Positions 24,973-33,499 of a stretch of DNA of 53,470 bases are shown one piece after another. Below the pieces are notes generated by a model. The model had not been told where the DNA came from. It made no database searches and worked only from the letters and a program-made list of their open reading frames with translations. Position 1 is the first letter of the stretch, and every line of letters starts with the position of its first letter. The stretch is from an uncultured Oscillibacter sp. (GTDB lineage: Bacteria; Bacillota; Clostridia; Oscillospirales; Oscillospiraceae): positions 1 through 53,470 of the forward strand of contig CAJTJA010000010.1 in NCBI GenBank assembly GCA_910576845.1, given 5' to 3'. A program made the translations under genes and the position numbers.

Positions 24973-25746
24973 ATGGCAAGACGGAGACATTCAAAGCGGC
25001 GAAGGGGACGGGGAGGTTTTGGCCTCCTCTATAAGCTGCTGTCCGTATTGTTGATTTGTACAGCTATTATTGTGGCGATGACACTGTTTTTTCGGGTGGA
25101 TAACATTGTGATTACCGGCCAGCACCGCTATACTGCGGAGGAAATTCAGGCTGCCTCCGGCGTTGAGCTGGGTTCCAATATGTATCTCCTAAACAAATAT
25201 GAGGCGGCTCGGGGCATTGTCAGTCAGCTTCCTTATATTGAGGATGTTCGGGTAAACCGAAAGCTTCCCGACACGTTGCTTATTGAGGTCCATGAAAGCG
25301 GCCGGCCCTTTGCCCTGGTCCAGGAAGGCAGCACCTGGCTTATCAGCAGCAACGGGAAAATTGTGGAACAGCTTCCGGAAGAAGCGGCGGGGCAGTATGG
25401 CCTGATTTCCGGCTGTCAGCTTCTGGCTCCCTCCGTTGGAACGCAGCTGGCCCTGGCCACGGAGTATGCTTCCCAGCAGTCCAGCCTCCTGGCGCTGCTG
25501 GAGGCCTTGAACAGCGCAGGATTGACAGAGAATGTGGATGGCATCCGGCTGGACGAACTCAGTTATCTGAAAATGGATTATATCGGCCGGTTCACCGTAT
25601 GGATAGCCTACGGCGCGGATTATGAGTGGGAGCTGAAGAAGCTGACGCAGACATTGGAGAACGACAAAATTCAAAGCAATATGACCGGCACCATTGATCT
25701 GCGCCTGGAGAGCGACCGGGTATTTCTCATGCAGAATGTACGCTGA
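24973..25746 (+). CDS. ftsQ: Division protein FtsQ/DivIB
   Basis: Septal scaffold protein, 257 residues. A basic cytoplasmic tail (RRRHSKRRRGRGGFG) precedes one membrane helix at about residues 18-40. A POTRA domain follows (VDNIVITGQHRYTAEEIQAASGVELGSNMYLLNKYEAARGI with PYIEDVRVNRKLPDTLLIEVHE), then the beta domain. This order is the FtsQ/DivIB signature. GTGGAGAAAGC precedes the ATG. It is followed by a separate promoter and ftsZ; ftsA, usually between them, is missing. Confidence 0.9.
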   Translation: MARRRHSKRRRGRGGFGLLYKLLSVLLICTAIIVAMTLFFRVDNIVITGQHRYTAEEIQAASGVELGSNMYLLNKYEAARGIVSQLPYIEDVRVNRKLPDTLLIEVHESGRPFALVQEGSTWLISSNGKIVEQLPEEAAGQYGLISGCQLLAPSVGTQLALATEYASQQSSLLALLEALNSAGLTENVDGIRLDELSYLKMDYIGRFTVWIAYGADYEWELKKLTQTLENDKIQSNMTGTIDLRLESDRVFLMQNVR

Positions 25747-25800
25747 GTTGCCTTTAGGTTCGGATTTTTTGAGAATTTGCGTCGAAAGTAAAACAGGCAC

Positions 25801-25829
25801 TTGACCGGAGAGAAAAAGTGGCTTACAAT
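25801..25829 (+). promoter_or_regulatory. Promoter for ftsZ
   Basis: TTGACC at 25801-25806, a 17-base spacer and TACAAT at 25824-25829, about 180 bases before ftsZ. This gives ftsZ its own transcript in addition to any read-through from the cluster. Confidence 0.72.
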
Positions 25830-26008
25830 AAGAAAAAGGTTTTGCAGACGTGGGATGTTGGAAGAAATACCCCAATGACTGCTTCCCGGGGAGAAGGGAT
25901 GCCCGAGAGGGCTTTAGGTGAATTTTGTGTCCGCATTGCAGCGGGAGATGATGAATTTGGGCGTTCTGCGGCAGGGCGTCTGTACAAATGATGGCAGGAG
26001 GCAGTACT

Positions 26009-27127
26009 ATGGCATTTGGTTTGGAGAGCAGTCCTGATACCGTTGTCAATATCAAAGTGATCGGGGTCGGGGGCGCTGGAAATAATGTGGTGAACCGTAT
26101 GGTCAGCTCAGGAACAAAGGGCGTGGACTTTGTGGCTGTAAATACGGACAAACAGGCGCTGAATGTTTCCAGCGCGGCGTATAAAATACAAATTGGTGAG
26201 AAGCTGACCCATGGACAGGGCGCAGGTTCTGACCCGGAGGTGGGGCGTAAATCTGCGGAGGAGAGCCGCAATCAGATAGCCAAGGCTTTGGAGGAGACGG
26301 ACATGGTGTTTATTACCGCCGGCATGGGCGGCGGCACTGGCACCGGAGCGGCTCCCATTGTGGCGGAACTGGCAAAAGAGCTGGATATTCTGACAGTTGG
26401 CGTTGTGACAAAGCCCTTTGGCTTCGAGGGCCGCCGCCGGATGCAGCAGGCCGAGGGCGGTATTGAGGAGTTGCGGACTAAGGTGGATTCTCTGGTTATT
26501 ATCCCGAATGAGCGGCTCAAGCACGCTACCGATCAAAAAATTACATTTGCCAATGCCTTTGAGATTGCCGATGATGTTCTCCGCCAGGCTGTGCAGTCCA
26601 TTTCTGACTTGATTCGGGATACTGGTTTTATCAACTTGGATTTTGCGGATGTCACTGCCATTATGAAGGACGCGGGCCTCGCTCATATGGGCGTCGGGCG
26701 TGCCGCCGGAAAGGGAAAAGCCGAGGAGGCCGCTAAGATGGCTATTTCCAGCCCTTTGCTGGAAACCAGCATCAATGGAGCGAGAGGCATTCTCATCAAT
26801 GTGGCAGGGTCGCCTGATATCGGCCTTGAGGAAATTGAACAGGCTGCTGGATTGGTTCAGGCTGCTGTTCACCCCGATGCCAACACCATCTTTGGCGCTA
26901 CCTTTGACGAGACACTGGATGACGAGATTCGGGTTACGGTCATTGCTACCGGCTTTGATAAAGCTCCTGGGCAGCTTCCCAAGATGGCGGATGAAGCAGG
27001 CAAGGATGGAGAAGAAGCCAAGACAGAAGAACCTGCGCCCTTGGGAGAGGAAGACCTGCCTAAGCCGGAGCAGCCGGAGGATGATCCCTTCGAGGATATT
27101 TTTAAGATTTTTAACAAACGGGATTGA
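26009..27127 (+). CDS. ftsZ: Cell division GTPase FtsZ
   Basis: Tubulin-like GTPase that forms the division ring. 372 residues from the ATG at 26009, chosen because AGGAGG lies 7 bases before it; starts at 25988 and 25991 would put the ribosome site inside the gene. Motifs: KVIGVGGAGNNVVNRM, the tubulin signature GMGGGTGTGAAPIVA (about residues 103-117), RRRMQQAEGGIEEL, and NLDFADV (T7 loop). The C-terminal linker is acidic and ends EDPFEDIFKIFNKRD-like, the conserved tail that binds partners such as SepF. With no ftsA nearby, SepF may be the membrane anchor. Confidence 0.97.
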   Translation: MAFGLESSPDTVVNIKVIGVGGAGNNVVNRMVSSGTKGVDFVAVNTDKQALNVSSAAYKIQIGEKLTHGQGAGSDPEVGRKSAEESRNQIAKALEETDMVFITAGMGGGTGTGAAPIVAELAKELDILTVGVVTKPFGFEGRRRMQQAEGGIEELRTKVDSLVIIPNERLKHATDQKITFANAFEIADDVLRQAVQSISDLIRDTGFINLDFADVTAIMKDAGLAHMGVGRAAGKGKAEEAAKMAISSPLLETSINGARGILINVAGSPDIGLEEIEQAAGLVQAAVHPDANTIFGATFDETLDDEIRVTVIATGFDKAPGQLPKMADEAGKDGEEAKTEEPAPLGEEDLPKPEQPEDDPFEDIFKIFNKRD

Positions 27128-27303
27128 GCCCTGTTTGAAAAATGCTAAGGTATGGCCGCAAAGCCGTTTTTTCTGCCGGTGCCTTGGATATTTCTTGAAA
27201 GCAGTCAGCTTCAGACAAGAGAGACGGATTGGCTAAAAATTTCTTCTCTTGAATATTCCGCCCGCTTTTGGACGAAACATGTTATATTTTTAGAAATACT
27301 TGG

Positions 27304-27338
27304 AAGCCCCCGGAGGATTTGTCTCCGGGGGCTTTTTC
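27304..27338 (+). terminator. Terminator after ftsZ
   Basis: A perfect 12-bp stem (27304-27315 with 27323-27334), a 7-base loop and TTTTT. Ends the dcw transcript. Confidence 0.9.
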
Positions 27339-27662
27339 CCGCCTTGAAACATCAGAACAGGGAACTGCCGCCATGGGCGTGCTGCCTCTTTTTGCTAGTG
27401 CTGAATCTTCGCTTTCCGCAAATGATAAGTGGGCCGGAAACGGCGTTCAATATGAAAATGGCCTGTCAAAAGTCAAGAGTTTCAGCGGCGGGAGGACAGT
27501 TTTTGAAAAGGCGGTATTTCGAAGAGCGGCTGTCATTTTCGGCCTTGCTTGCTGCGGAAATACCTTGAAAAGCGTCTTTTTCAGATGTCGGTTCTTCAGC
27601 TTCTTGAAAAATTGATTCGGCTTGCCAAGGCTGTTTTGACAGGTTGGAAAGGGGTGATTTGA
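27339..27662. other. Gap before spoIVB
   Basis: About 320 bases with open frames on both strands but no ribosome site or recognisable protein. A forespore-type promoter for spoIVB is expected here but none was clear by eye. The ribosome site GGGGTGAT lies near 27651-27658. Confidence 0.35.
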
Positions 27663-28676
27663 TTGTATGAATCTTCACGATTTGCAAGGCGGGCGCTGGG
27701 CGCCGGAGCGGCGCTTGCGCTTGCGTTTTTGCTGTGCGTTGGAACCATGCCTGTAAAGGCGGCGGAGCCCCGCATGCTTGTCCCGGTGGGCCATACAATT
27801 GGAATTAAGCTGTTTTCCCGGGGTGTGGTAGTGGTGAAGCTTACAGACGGCGGCACACCTGCCAGAGAATGCGGCCTTCAGATGGGCGATGTCATCGTCA
27901 AATGCGGCGGAGATGTGGTAACATCCACAGAGCAGTTTCAATCTCTCTTGCAAAAGAGCGGCGGCAATGTTTCAAATTTGCAGATTGACCGGGGAGGAGA
28001 CAGCATGCTGCTGTCAGTAGAACCCTCCCAAAATGATCAAGGTATTTACTGTATTGGAGCTTGGGTTCGGGACAGTATGGCAGGTATTGGCACGCTGACC
28101 TATTATGACCCGGCGACCGGCGCTTTTGGCGCTTTAGGGCACGGTGTTACGGACACGGATACCGCGCTGCTGATGCCCTTTTCCAAAGGCTCCGTTCTGC
28201 CCTCCACGGTGAAGGCGGTAAAGCGGGGAGAGGCCGGAGCTGCTGGAGAGCTGAGAGGAGACTTTGACCTGACAAGCGATATGGGACCGCTGTACGCCAA
28301 CACCAGCAGCGGTATTTTCGGCAGGCTGGAGGCCGCTCCTACGCCGGCGGCGGCAGTTCCTGCCGGTATGGCTTTGCCGGGACCGGCAAAAATAAGGGCC
28401 AACGTTCGGGGAGATGAGGTTGGAGAGTATGACATTGAGATTTTAAAGGTGGTTTCCGGTTCTTCAGACGGCAGGGATATGGTTCTCTCCGTTACGGATC
28501 CGGAGCTGCTGGAAACTACCGGCGGTATTGTCCAGGGAATGTCAGGTTCTCCAATCCTCCAAAACGGGCAGTTGGTGGGCGCTGTAACCCACGTTTTATT
28601 GAATGATCCCACCAAAGGTTATGGAATTTTGATCGATCATATGCTGGAAGCGGCTGGAAGTGGGCAAGGAGTCTGA
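27663..28676 (+). CDS. spoIVB: SpoIVB sporulation peptidase
   Basis: Forespore serine peptidase (family S55) that signals to the mother cell to activate sigma-K processing. 337 residues: an N-terminal membrane or signal segment (about residues 12-30), a PDZ domain (VVVVKLTDGGTPARECGLQMGDVIVKCGG), and the S55 domain with GIGTLTYYDPATGAFGALGHGV and the catalytic serine in GMSGSPILQNGQLVGAVTHV. The start is most likely TTG at 27663, 5-8 bases after GGGGTGAT; no in-frame ATG lies near. In many spore-formers spo0A follows; here it does not. Confidence 0.93.
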   Translation: MYESSRFARRALGAGAALALAFLLCVGTMPVKAAEPRMLVPVGHTIGIKLFSRGVVVVKLTDGGTPARECGLQMGDVIVKCGGDVVTSTEQFQSLLQKSGGNVSNLQIDRGGDSMLLSVEPSQNDQGIYCIGAWVRDSMAGIGTLTYYDPATGAFGALGHGVTDTDTALLMPFSKGSVLPSTVKAVKRGEAGAAGELRGDFDLTSDMGPLYANTSSGIFGRLEAAPTPAAAVPAGMALPGPAKIRANVRGDEVGEYDIEILKVVSGSSDGRDMVLSVTDPELLETTGGIVQGMSGSPILQNGQLVGAVTHVLLNDPTKGYGILIDHMLEAAGSGQGV

Positions 28677-28680
28677 AACA

Positions 28681-28712
28681 CAATCAGGAGCGGAGAAATC
28701 CGCTCCTGATTG
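28681..28712 (+). terminator. Terminator after spoIVB
   Basis: A perfect 14-bp stem (28681-28694 with 28699-28712) closed by GAAA. The T-run is weak, but the hairpin starts 4 bases after the stop codon. Confidence 0.75.
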
Positions 28713-28962
28713 TTATGAATTTCGATTGCCTGGATGCCAAGTCCTCACAGGCTGTTTTAAAAATGGCAGGATACCCAAGCGGCGGATATTATTCCGCCGC
28801 TTCGCGTTAAGCTTTTTGCCGGGCGTCAGCCTGCCTTCAAAGGTTTGCCTTGAATGGCAAATAGAGTGGCCGCACTTAAAAATCCATACGCTGTGAATTT
28901 TCAACTATTTGACGATCATTTATATCTGTTCATCCGGTTTTCTTGGAAAGGAAAGCGGAATG

Positions 28963-29637
28963 TTAATATTTTATATCACGCAAGTAGTTATAAATGGTAT
29001 AACGGGAGGCTCCCAACTGCTTTGCAATGGTTTCAACCGCTCCGCGAATATTGAAAATGCCCCGATCATTCAGCTCCCGAACGATATGACGGTTTCGCTC
29101 TGAGGCGGAAATCTCTTTCATCATATTAACGTGTGAAGTGGCCTCTTCCAATGAATTGAAAATCAATTGGTCTACATCGCTGGGGGTGCGTTCGTTAAAC
29201 TCCTCCATCATGCCGCCGTTTACAGAGGGGAAAAAGTTTTTGATAAATTCATTTAGTGGAATCGAAACATCAATGTGGACTTCAATACAGCCAATAATTT
29301 TTTGCGTGTGATTCCGAAGAAGAATGGCCACGCTTTTTAGCGAGTGCCCATTATGATTGAACCCGTAGAAAATACCGATTACATCTTCCTCTGTTTTTTC
29401 CCCCAGGTGCTCATGGCTGTATTCAGCCAGCCGGTCCCGTATCAGTGGAATCATACCGGAACCAATTTTGCGGCCGGTGATAAAGCCATTTTCAATGGCA
29501 ATTACGCTGTGATCCATGTTTTCCAGTGAATGCAGAGAAACTTCACAATTTGGACCGCTGACCAGGCTGATTCCCTTTACAACTGGAATATAGGTTTCTA
29601 AAATTTGGCGATCCTGTTCATCAAAGAAATCCTTCAA
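28963..29637 (-). CDS. YheO/DauR-like PAS-HTH transcriptional regulator
   Basis: DNA-binding regulator of 224 residues. The N-terminal two-thirds (about 10-130) fits the PAS-like YheO domain: ISLVSGPNCEVSLHSLEN, then IENGFITGRKIGSGM and the IGIFYGFNHNGHSLKSVAILLRN segment. The C-terminus (about 165-222) fits the DauR-type helix-turn-helix: RGIFNIRGAVETIAKQLGASRYTIYNYLRDI. Members regulate amino-acid or small-molecule catabolism, e.g. D-arginine. The start is TTG at 29637, 8 bases after AGGAGG on this strand. It lies beside and in the same orientation as the TRAP unit, so it is a likely regulator of the catabolic island. Confidence 0.85.
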   Translation of the reverse strand: MKDFFDEQDRQILETYIPVVKGISLVSGPNCEVSLHSLENMDHSVIAIENGFITGRKIGSGMIPLIRDRLAEYSHEHLGEKTEEDVIGIFYGFNHNGHSLKSVAILLRNHTQKIIGCIEVHIDVSIPLNEFIKNFFPSVNGGMMEEFNERTPSDVDQLIFNSLEEATSHVNMMKEISASERNRHIVRELNDRGIFNIRGAVETIAKQLGASRYTIYNYLRDIKY

Positions 29638-30035
29638 ATGTTTTCCCTCCTGCTCCCTAACGCATACAGCTGCTTGCCTGGAACCTGTTTAAAAAATACC
29701 AAAGCACTCCATCAGAGGATATTTTCCTGCTGATGCTTCCTGGATTTCCCCTGATATCTGTCAGAATTCCTGTGGAACATTGCCTCGCCCGGAGTTTGAA
29801 TTGGTGGCGACTCTGCCGCCTTGCGGATATCGCATGCCCTTAGAGCAGAAAACCTCTCTCCTCCGGATGTTCTGCCATTTTTCAAACAAGCCTAGGTGAA
29901 ACTGCTTTGTTAGGATTTTTAACAATCATATTTTATCACACTATTGTCAATTTTCCACATTTTTTAAAAAATTTTAATAAAATCAAATTTATAATACTCC
30001 GGTTTCCTTGGCTGCCTCTATTTTTGAAAAAGTGT
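29638..30035. other. Gap between the regulator and the TRAP unit
   Basis: About 400 bases without a gene. The part from 29910 to 30000 is strongly AT-rich and contains TTGACA on the minus strand near 29947-29952, but no well-spaced -10. It may hold the promoter of the regulator. Confidence 0.35.
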
Positions 30036-30072
30036 CCTCCTATTTTGGAAAATCGCTTTCCAAAATAGGAGG
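30036..30072 (-). terminator. Terminator after the TRAP unit
   Basis: A perfect 16-bp stem (30036-30051 with 30057-30072) and 5-base loop. It lies 8 bases beyond the dctM stop, with ACACTTTTT on the minus strand and CTTTTT on the plus strand, so it may work in both directions. Confidence 0.88.
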
Positions 30073-30080
30073 CTTTTTGA

Positions 30081-31397
30081 TTAGCCGTATAGAAGTGTAG
30101 GCAGCCACAAAACGATTTGCGGGAAAAACATGCAAAGGAGGATTGCCACTGCCTGCAGCACAAGGAAGGGCGGAACAGATTTATATAGGTCGACTGTCTT
30201 GACTTCCGGCGGAGAGACTGCCTTCAGGAAAAAGAGGCTGAAGCCGAAGGGCGGCGTGATGTATGCCATTTGCATGCTGATCATGAATAACACGCCAAAC
30301 CATATAGGATCAAATCCAAAGCTTTGCAGGATAGGCATGTAGATGGGGATGGTAATGAACAGCATGGTGGTCTCTTCCAGGAAGCAGCCAAGAATGAAGT
30401 AGGACAGCATCATAAAAAATACGATCAGCATGGGATTCACATGGAGGCCGGTGATAAAGGCTTTCAGCATATTGGGAATTCCGGTCATAATCAGTACGGC
30501 AGAAAAGCAATTTGCGCCAAACAGTATCCACATGACCATGCCGGTTGTATTAAACGTGCGCAACGCGGCTTCAAAAGTCATTTTCCAGCTGAATTTCCGA
30601 TAAATCAGGGCAGCAATGATTGCTCCCAGGGCTCCTACGGCGGCTGATTCTGTGGGAGAGGCAATTCCAAGGAAAATACTTCCTAAAACCGCCAGAACAA
30701 TCAGAATGGGAAGAATTAAGCCCTTTGCTAATTTAAGCTGCTCCTTCCAGGAAAGTCTGTCTTTTTTGGGGATGGCGGGGCAGAGGTCTTTGTCAAGGGC
30801 GCTGCGGATTAAAATGTAGCCGCTGTAGAGTACAACCAGCAGAAGACCAGGCCCGACTCCGCCGGCAAAGAGCTTGCCTACAGAATTGGAAGTCAGCGTT
30901 CCGTAGATGATGAAAGCTACACTCGGTGGAATAAGGATGCCCATGGGGCCTCCCACCAGGATCGAACCAAGGGCGATGCGTTTGTCATACCCCTTATCTA
31001 GCATCATAGGAAGGGCAATCAGCCCCATAGTGACAATGGCTGCGGCAGCAACGCCTGACATAGCGCCGAGTACGGCGGAAATCATGACTACGGATACGGC
31101 CAGACCGCCCTTTAATCCACCCAGCCATTGGTATAGGGCATCGAAAAGCGCATTTGCAATTCCGGATTTCTCCAGTATACAGGCCATAAAAACAAACATG
31201 GGAACGGCCTGCATGGTAGAACTCTGCATAACGGCCCATGTGTTTGTCAGAGCCAGTTTCAGAACCGTGGGACTATAAAACAAAAAACCCGTAAGCAGCG
31301 CGCCCCCGCCCAGAGTGAATGCCATGGGGATGCCCAGGGCTAGTCCGCATAGGAAGACAAGCACCAGAACTAAGATGGGACCTACCCAAGGAGCCAT
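30081..31397 (-). CDS. dctM: TRAP transporter large permease (DctM)
   Basis: Twelve-helix membrane subunit that drives sodium-coupled uptake of carboxylates. 438 residues, almost all hydrophobic. Typical segments: GIPMAFTLGGGALLTGF, PMFVFMACILEKSGIA, GAMSGVAAAAIVTMGLIALPMM, GPMGILIPPSVAFIIYGTLT, LGIASPTESAAVGALGA, and AYITPPFGFSLFFLKAV. The start codon overlaps the dctQ stop by one base. Last gene of the minus-strand unit dctP-prpD-dctQ-dctM. Confidence 0.93.
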   Translation of the reverse strand: MAPWVGPILVLVLVFLCGLALGIPMAFTLGGGALLTGFLFYSPTVLKLALTNTWAVMQSSTMQAVPMFVFMACILEKSGIANALFDALYQWLGGLKGGLAVSVVMISAVLGAMSGVAAAAIVTMGLIALPMMLDKGYDKRIALGSILVGGPMGILIPPSVAFIIYGTLTSNSVGKLFAGGVGPGLLLVVLYSGYILIRSALDKDLCPAIPKKDRLSWKEQLKLAKGLILPILIVLAVLGSIFLGIASPTESAAVGALGAIIAALIYRKFSWKMTFEAALRTFNTTGMVMWILFGANCFSAVLIMTGIPNMLKAFITGLHVNPMLIVFFMMLSYFILGCFLEETTMLFITIPIYMPILQSFGFDPIWFGVLFMISMQMAYITPPFGFSLFFLKAVSPPEVKTVDLYKSVPPFLVLQAVAILLCMFFPQIVLWLPTLLYG

Positions 31398-31900
31398 TAC
31401 AATTCCTCCCCTCTAACTAAAAAGTACAAAGACCGAATGAACAGCGCGGCGGCTTCTATTAGCTGCAATGCCGCTGCCAGGGGAATAGTCGCGCGTATGG
31501 GCCACAGGGGTGCATGCAGCGCGGAAATGGAGCGCTCTCCCGTTTGGAAGGCATCCACAGCGTAGGAGAACCCTAAAACCATGAGGTTGACACACCAGGC
31601 TGCAACAATCAAATAGATTACGCAATCCACAGCGGCACGGGCGCGGTCAGGGTACATAGAGTAAATCAAATCCACTTTGATATGCTCGTGATTCTTCAGA
31701 AGATAGGCCCCAGACATCACACCGATGGCACCAAAAATATATAAACTGACATCACTGGTCCAGAAGGCCGGTGTTTTAAGAATATACCGGGCGAAAACCT
31801 GGTACAGCATGATAATTAAAATACCGTATTCCCCCAGACAAAAAATCCGGCCGGACCATTCCGCGATCGTGTCGCATGTATCCACAATTCGTTTCAGCAT
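31397..31900 (-). CDS. dctQ: TRAP transporter small permease (DctQ)
   Basis: Four-helix membrane subunit, 167 residues, that pairs with DctM. It has the typical ARYILKTPAFWTSDVSLYIFGAIGVMSGAYLLKNHEHIKVDLIY segment, including the W-(x)n-YIF and HI(K/R)VD motifs of the family. It lies directly upstream of dctM and downstream of the PrpD-family gene. Confidence 0.9.
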   Translation of the reverse strand: MLKRIVDTCDTIAEWSGRIFCLGEYGILIIMLYQVFARYILKTPAFWTSDVSLYIFGAIGVMSGAYLLKNHEHIKVDLIYSMYPDRARAAVDCVIYLIVAAWCVNLMVLGFSYAVDAFQTGERSISALHAPLWPIRATIPLAAALQLIEAAALFIRSLYFLVRGEEL

Positions 31901-32015
31901 TTACCCACTTCCTTTCACAATTGACCGGGAAGAGGAGTCATGCTCTGCCCATTCATGTTTCTGCAAGGCATGACTCCCCTCCTTTAGCGAAACTATGACG
32001 GGGAGACGGCTGGCG

Positions 32016-33446
32016 TTATATTCTGTTGGGAGTCAGCGCGAATACAACGTCTTCAAGGACATCCTGGCTGTCTTCCAGGTGTAGAATGCGCTCAATCAGC
32101 GTATCCAATGTGCCCTCGGGGAATTTTGTGATGGACATTTTGGCCAGCGTTTTGAACTTGTGAATCAATTCCTCGCGGGTGTAGCGGTGTTCGACGCTTC
32201 CCTTAAGCTCGATTGGATCCATCTCTTTTTCATAAACGGTTCCATCCGCTGTGGTCAGAGTGACTTTAGAATTCCAGGGCTTCAGGGCGGGATTTTCCAC
32301 GATGTCAACCTTTTTCATGAAATTCTTGATCTCGATTCTGGAAGCGGGCTCATCGAAGAAGGATTGCGGGATCAACTCGCCGTCATACAGCACGGTAGCG
32401 ACCATGTAAGGGATGCTGAACTGCCGCTGGAAGATATCCTTGGGATTAAGCTTTTCCTCCATGGTGCCTCCGCTGACATTAATATTCAAGGTGCTGTCTT
32501 CCACATGAATGTGGGCAATATCGTTCGGTGTCAATCCGTGAGCTTTGGCGATGGATTCCACGGCGCCCACCGCACAATGGAGACATTTGCAGCCGGCATA
32601 AGCTTTCATTTCAATTCCAAGCTGCTCCCAGGTTTCGCCCAGTCCTTCAAAAAGAATGTCTTCATTGGTCTCCCAATTTGCCATGCCAAAATAACCCATG
32701 GGGCCGCAGATAACGTTATCCCGAGGTCCGGTAACACCCAGTTTGGCAAACTTGCAATCCTGAATGGCATCTTGCGCAATAAAGCCCTGGTGGACCTTTA
32801 CCATATGAGTAATGGGGTGATATGTAGCCATATCATGGGGCTGCGTCATGTTGCGGCCAATACCCTCCGCATTTTCCAGCTGTGCCGGATTTAGCCCCAT
32901 CAGTTTTCCCACGCCGGCCACCGAGCCGAAGATATAGTGGCCGTTGCTCCGTCCTCGCTGCACACCGATATTGCCGCGATAGCCGATGCCGATACGGATT
33001 AGGGTCTCCTGGGCCGCAACAAAGGCGGCTAAAAATTCTTTACCTGTTACACGCCGGCCTTCTACCGTGTCCAAATATCCAAGAGTGCACAACATGGGTG
33101 GCAGAGTGTGCTCTACGGAGTGCATAGCTTCCGGATGGATGGCCGCCCAGTCCAGCGCCCGGGGCATGGGGCCCATGGCCATGGCGGCTTCCTCTGCGGG
33201 CACCTTTTCGCCCCCATGGAACATGATGTAGGCTTCTCCTTTACCGCCCTTCTCCTGAATATGGCGGGCAATTTCGGGAAGGGGATGCTGTCCGTGCCCT
33301 CCGATCATGCAGCCGATGGTGTCTAAGATTAATTCCTTTGCCAGTTCCAGTACTTCCTTGGGAATATCATCGTATTCCAGCTGGGACGTCATCCGACAGA
33401 GAGTATTGATACCGTCTTCGTGATTCAACCGGGGAAATGTCTTCAT
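32016..33446 (-). CDS. MmgE/PrpD-family protein
   Basis: 476 residues of the MmgE/PrpD fold. Known members are 2-methylcitrate dehydratase, cis-aconitate decarboxylase and iminodisuccinate epimerase, so the fold handles small tricarboxylates and dicarboxylates. Recognisable are LELAKELILDTIGCMIGGHG, EAAMAMGPMPRALDW (family usually has DW/DF-D here), and AYAGCKCLHCAVGAVESI. It starts behind GAGGAG. The gene is embedded between dctP and dctQ of a TRAP importer, so it probably acts on the imported carboxylate. The exact reaction cannot be read from the sequence. Confidence 0.85.
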   Translation of the reverse strand: MKTFPRLNHEDGINTLCRMTSQLEYDDIPKEVLELAKELILDTIGCMIGGHGQHPLPEIARHIQEKGGKGEAYIMFHGGEKVPAEEAAMAMGPMPRALDWAAIHPEAMHSVEHTLPPMLCTLGYLDTVEGRRVTGKEFLAAFVAAQETLIRIGIGYRGNIGVQRGRSNGHYIFGSVAGVGKLMGLNPAQLENAEGIGRNMTQPHDMATYHPITHMVKVHQGFIAQDAIQDCKFAKLGVTGPRDNVICGPMGYFGMANWETNEDILFEGLGETWEQLGIEMKAYAGCKCLHCAVGAVESIAKAHGLTPNDIAHIHVEDSTLNINVSGGTMEEKLNPKDIFQRQFSIPYMVATVLYDGELIPQSFFDEPASRIEIKNFMKKVDIVENPALKPWNSKVTLTTADGTVYEKEMDPIELKGSVEHRYTREELIHKFKTLAKMSITKFPEGTLDTLIERILHLEDSQDVLEDVVFALTPNRI

Positions 33447-33499
33447 AAAATGCTCCTCTTTTCTGCCTTAATAATTCAAGATGGACGTGTCATGAATAT

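Noticed and set aside
27152..27615. Open frames of 138 and 115 codons after ftsZ
   Set aside because: They run through the ftsZ terminator or adjacent sequence, with no ribosome site or recognisable protein.
29935..29965. Minus-strand promoter for the YheO-like regulator
   Set aside because: TTGACA is present, but the nearest -10-like sequence (TATGAT) is only 14 bases away, so spacing is wrong.
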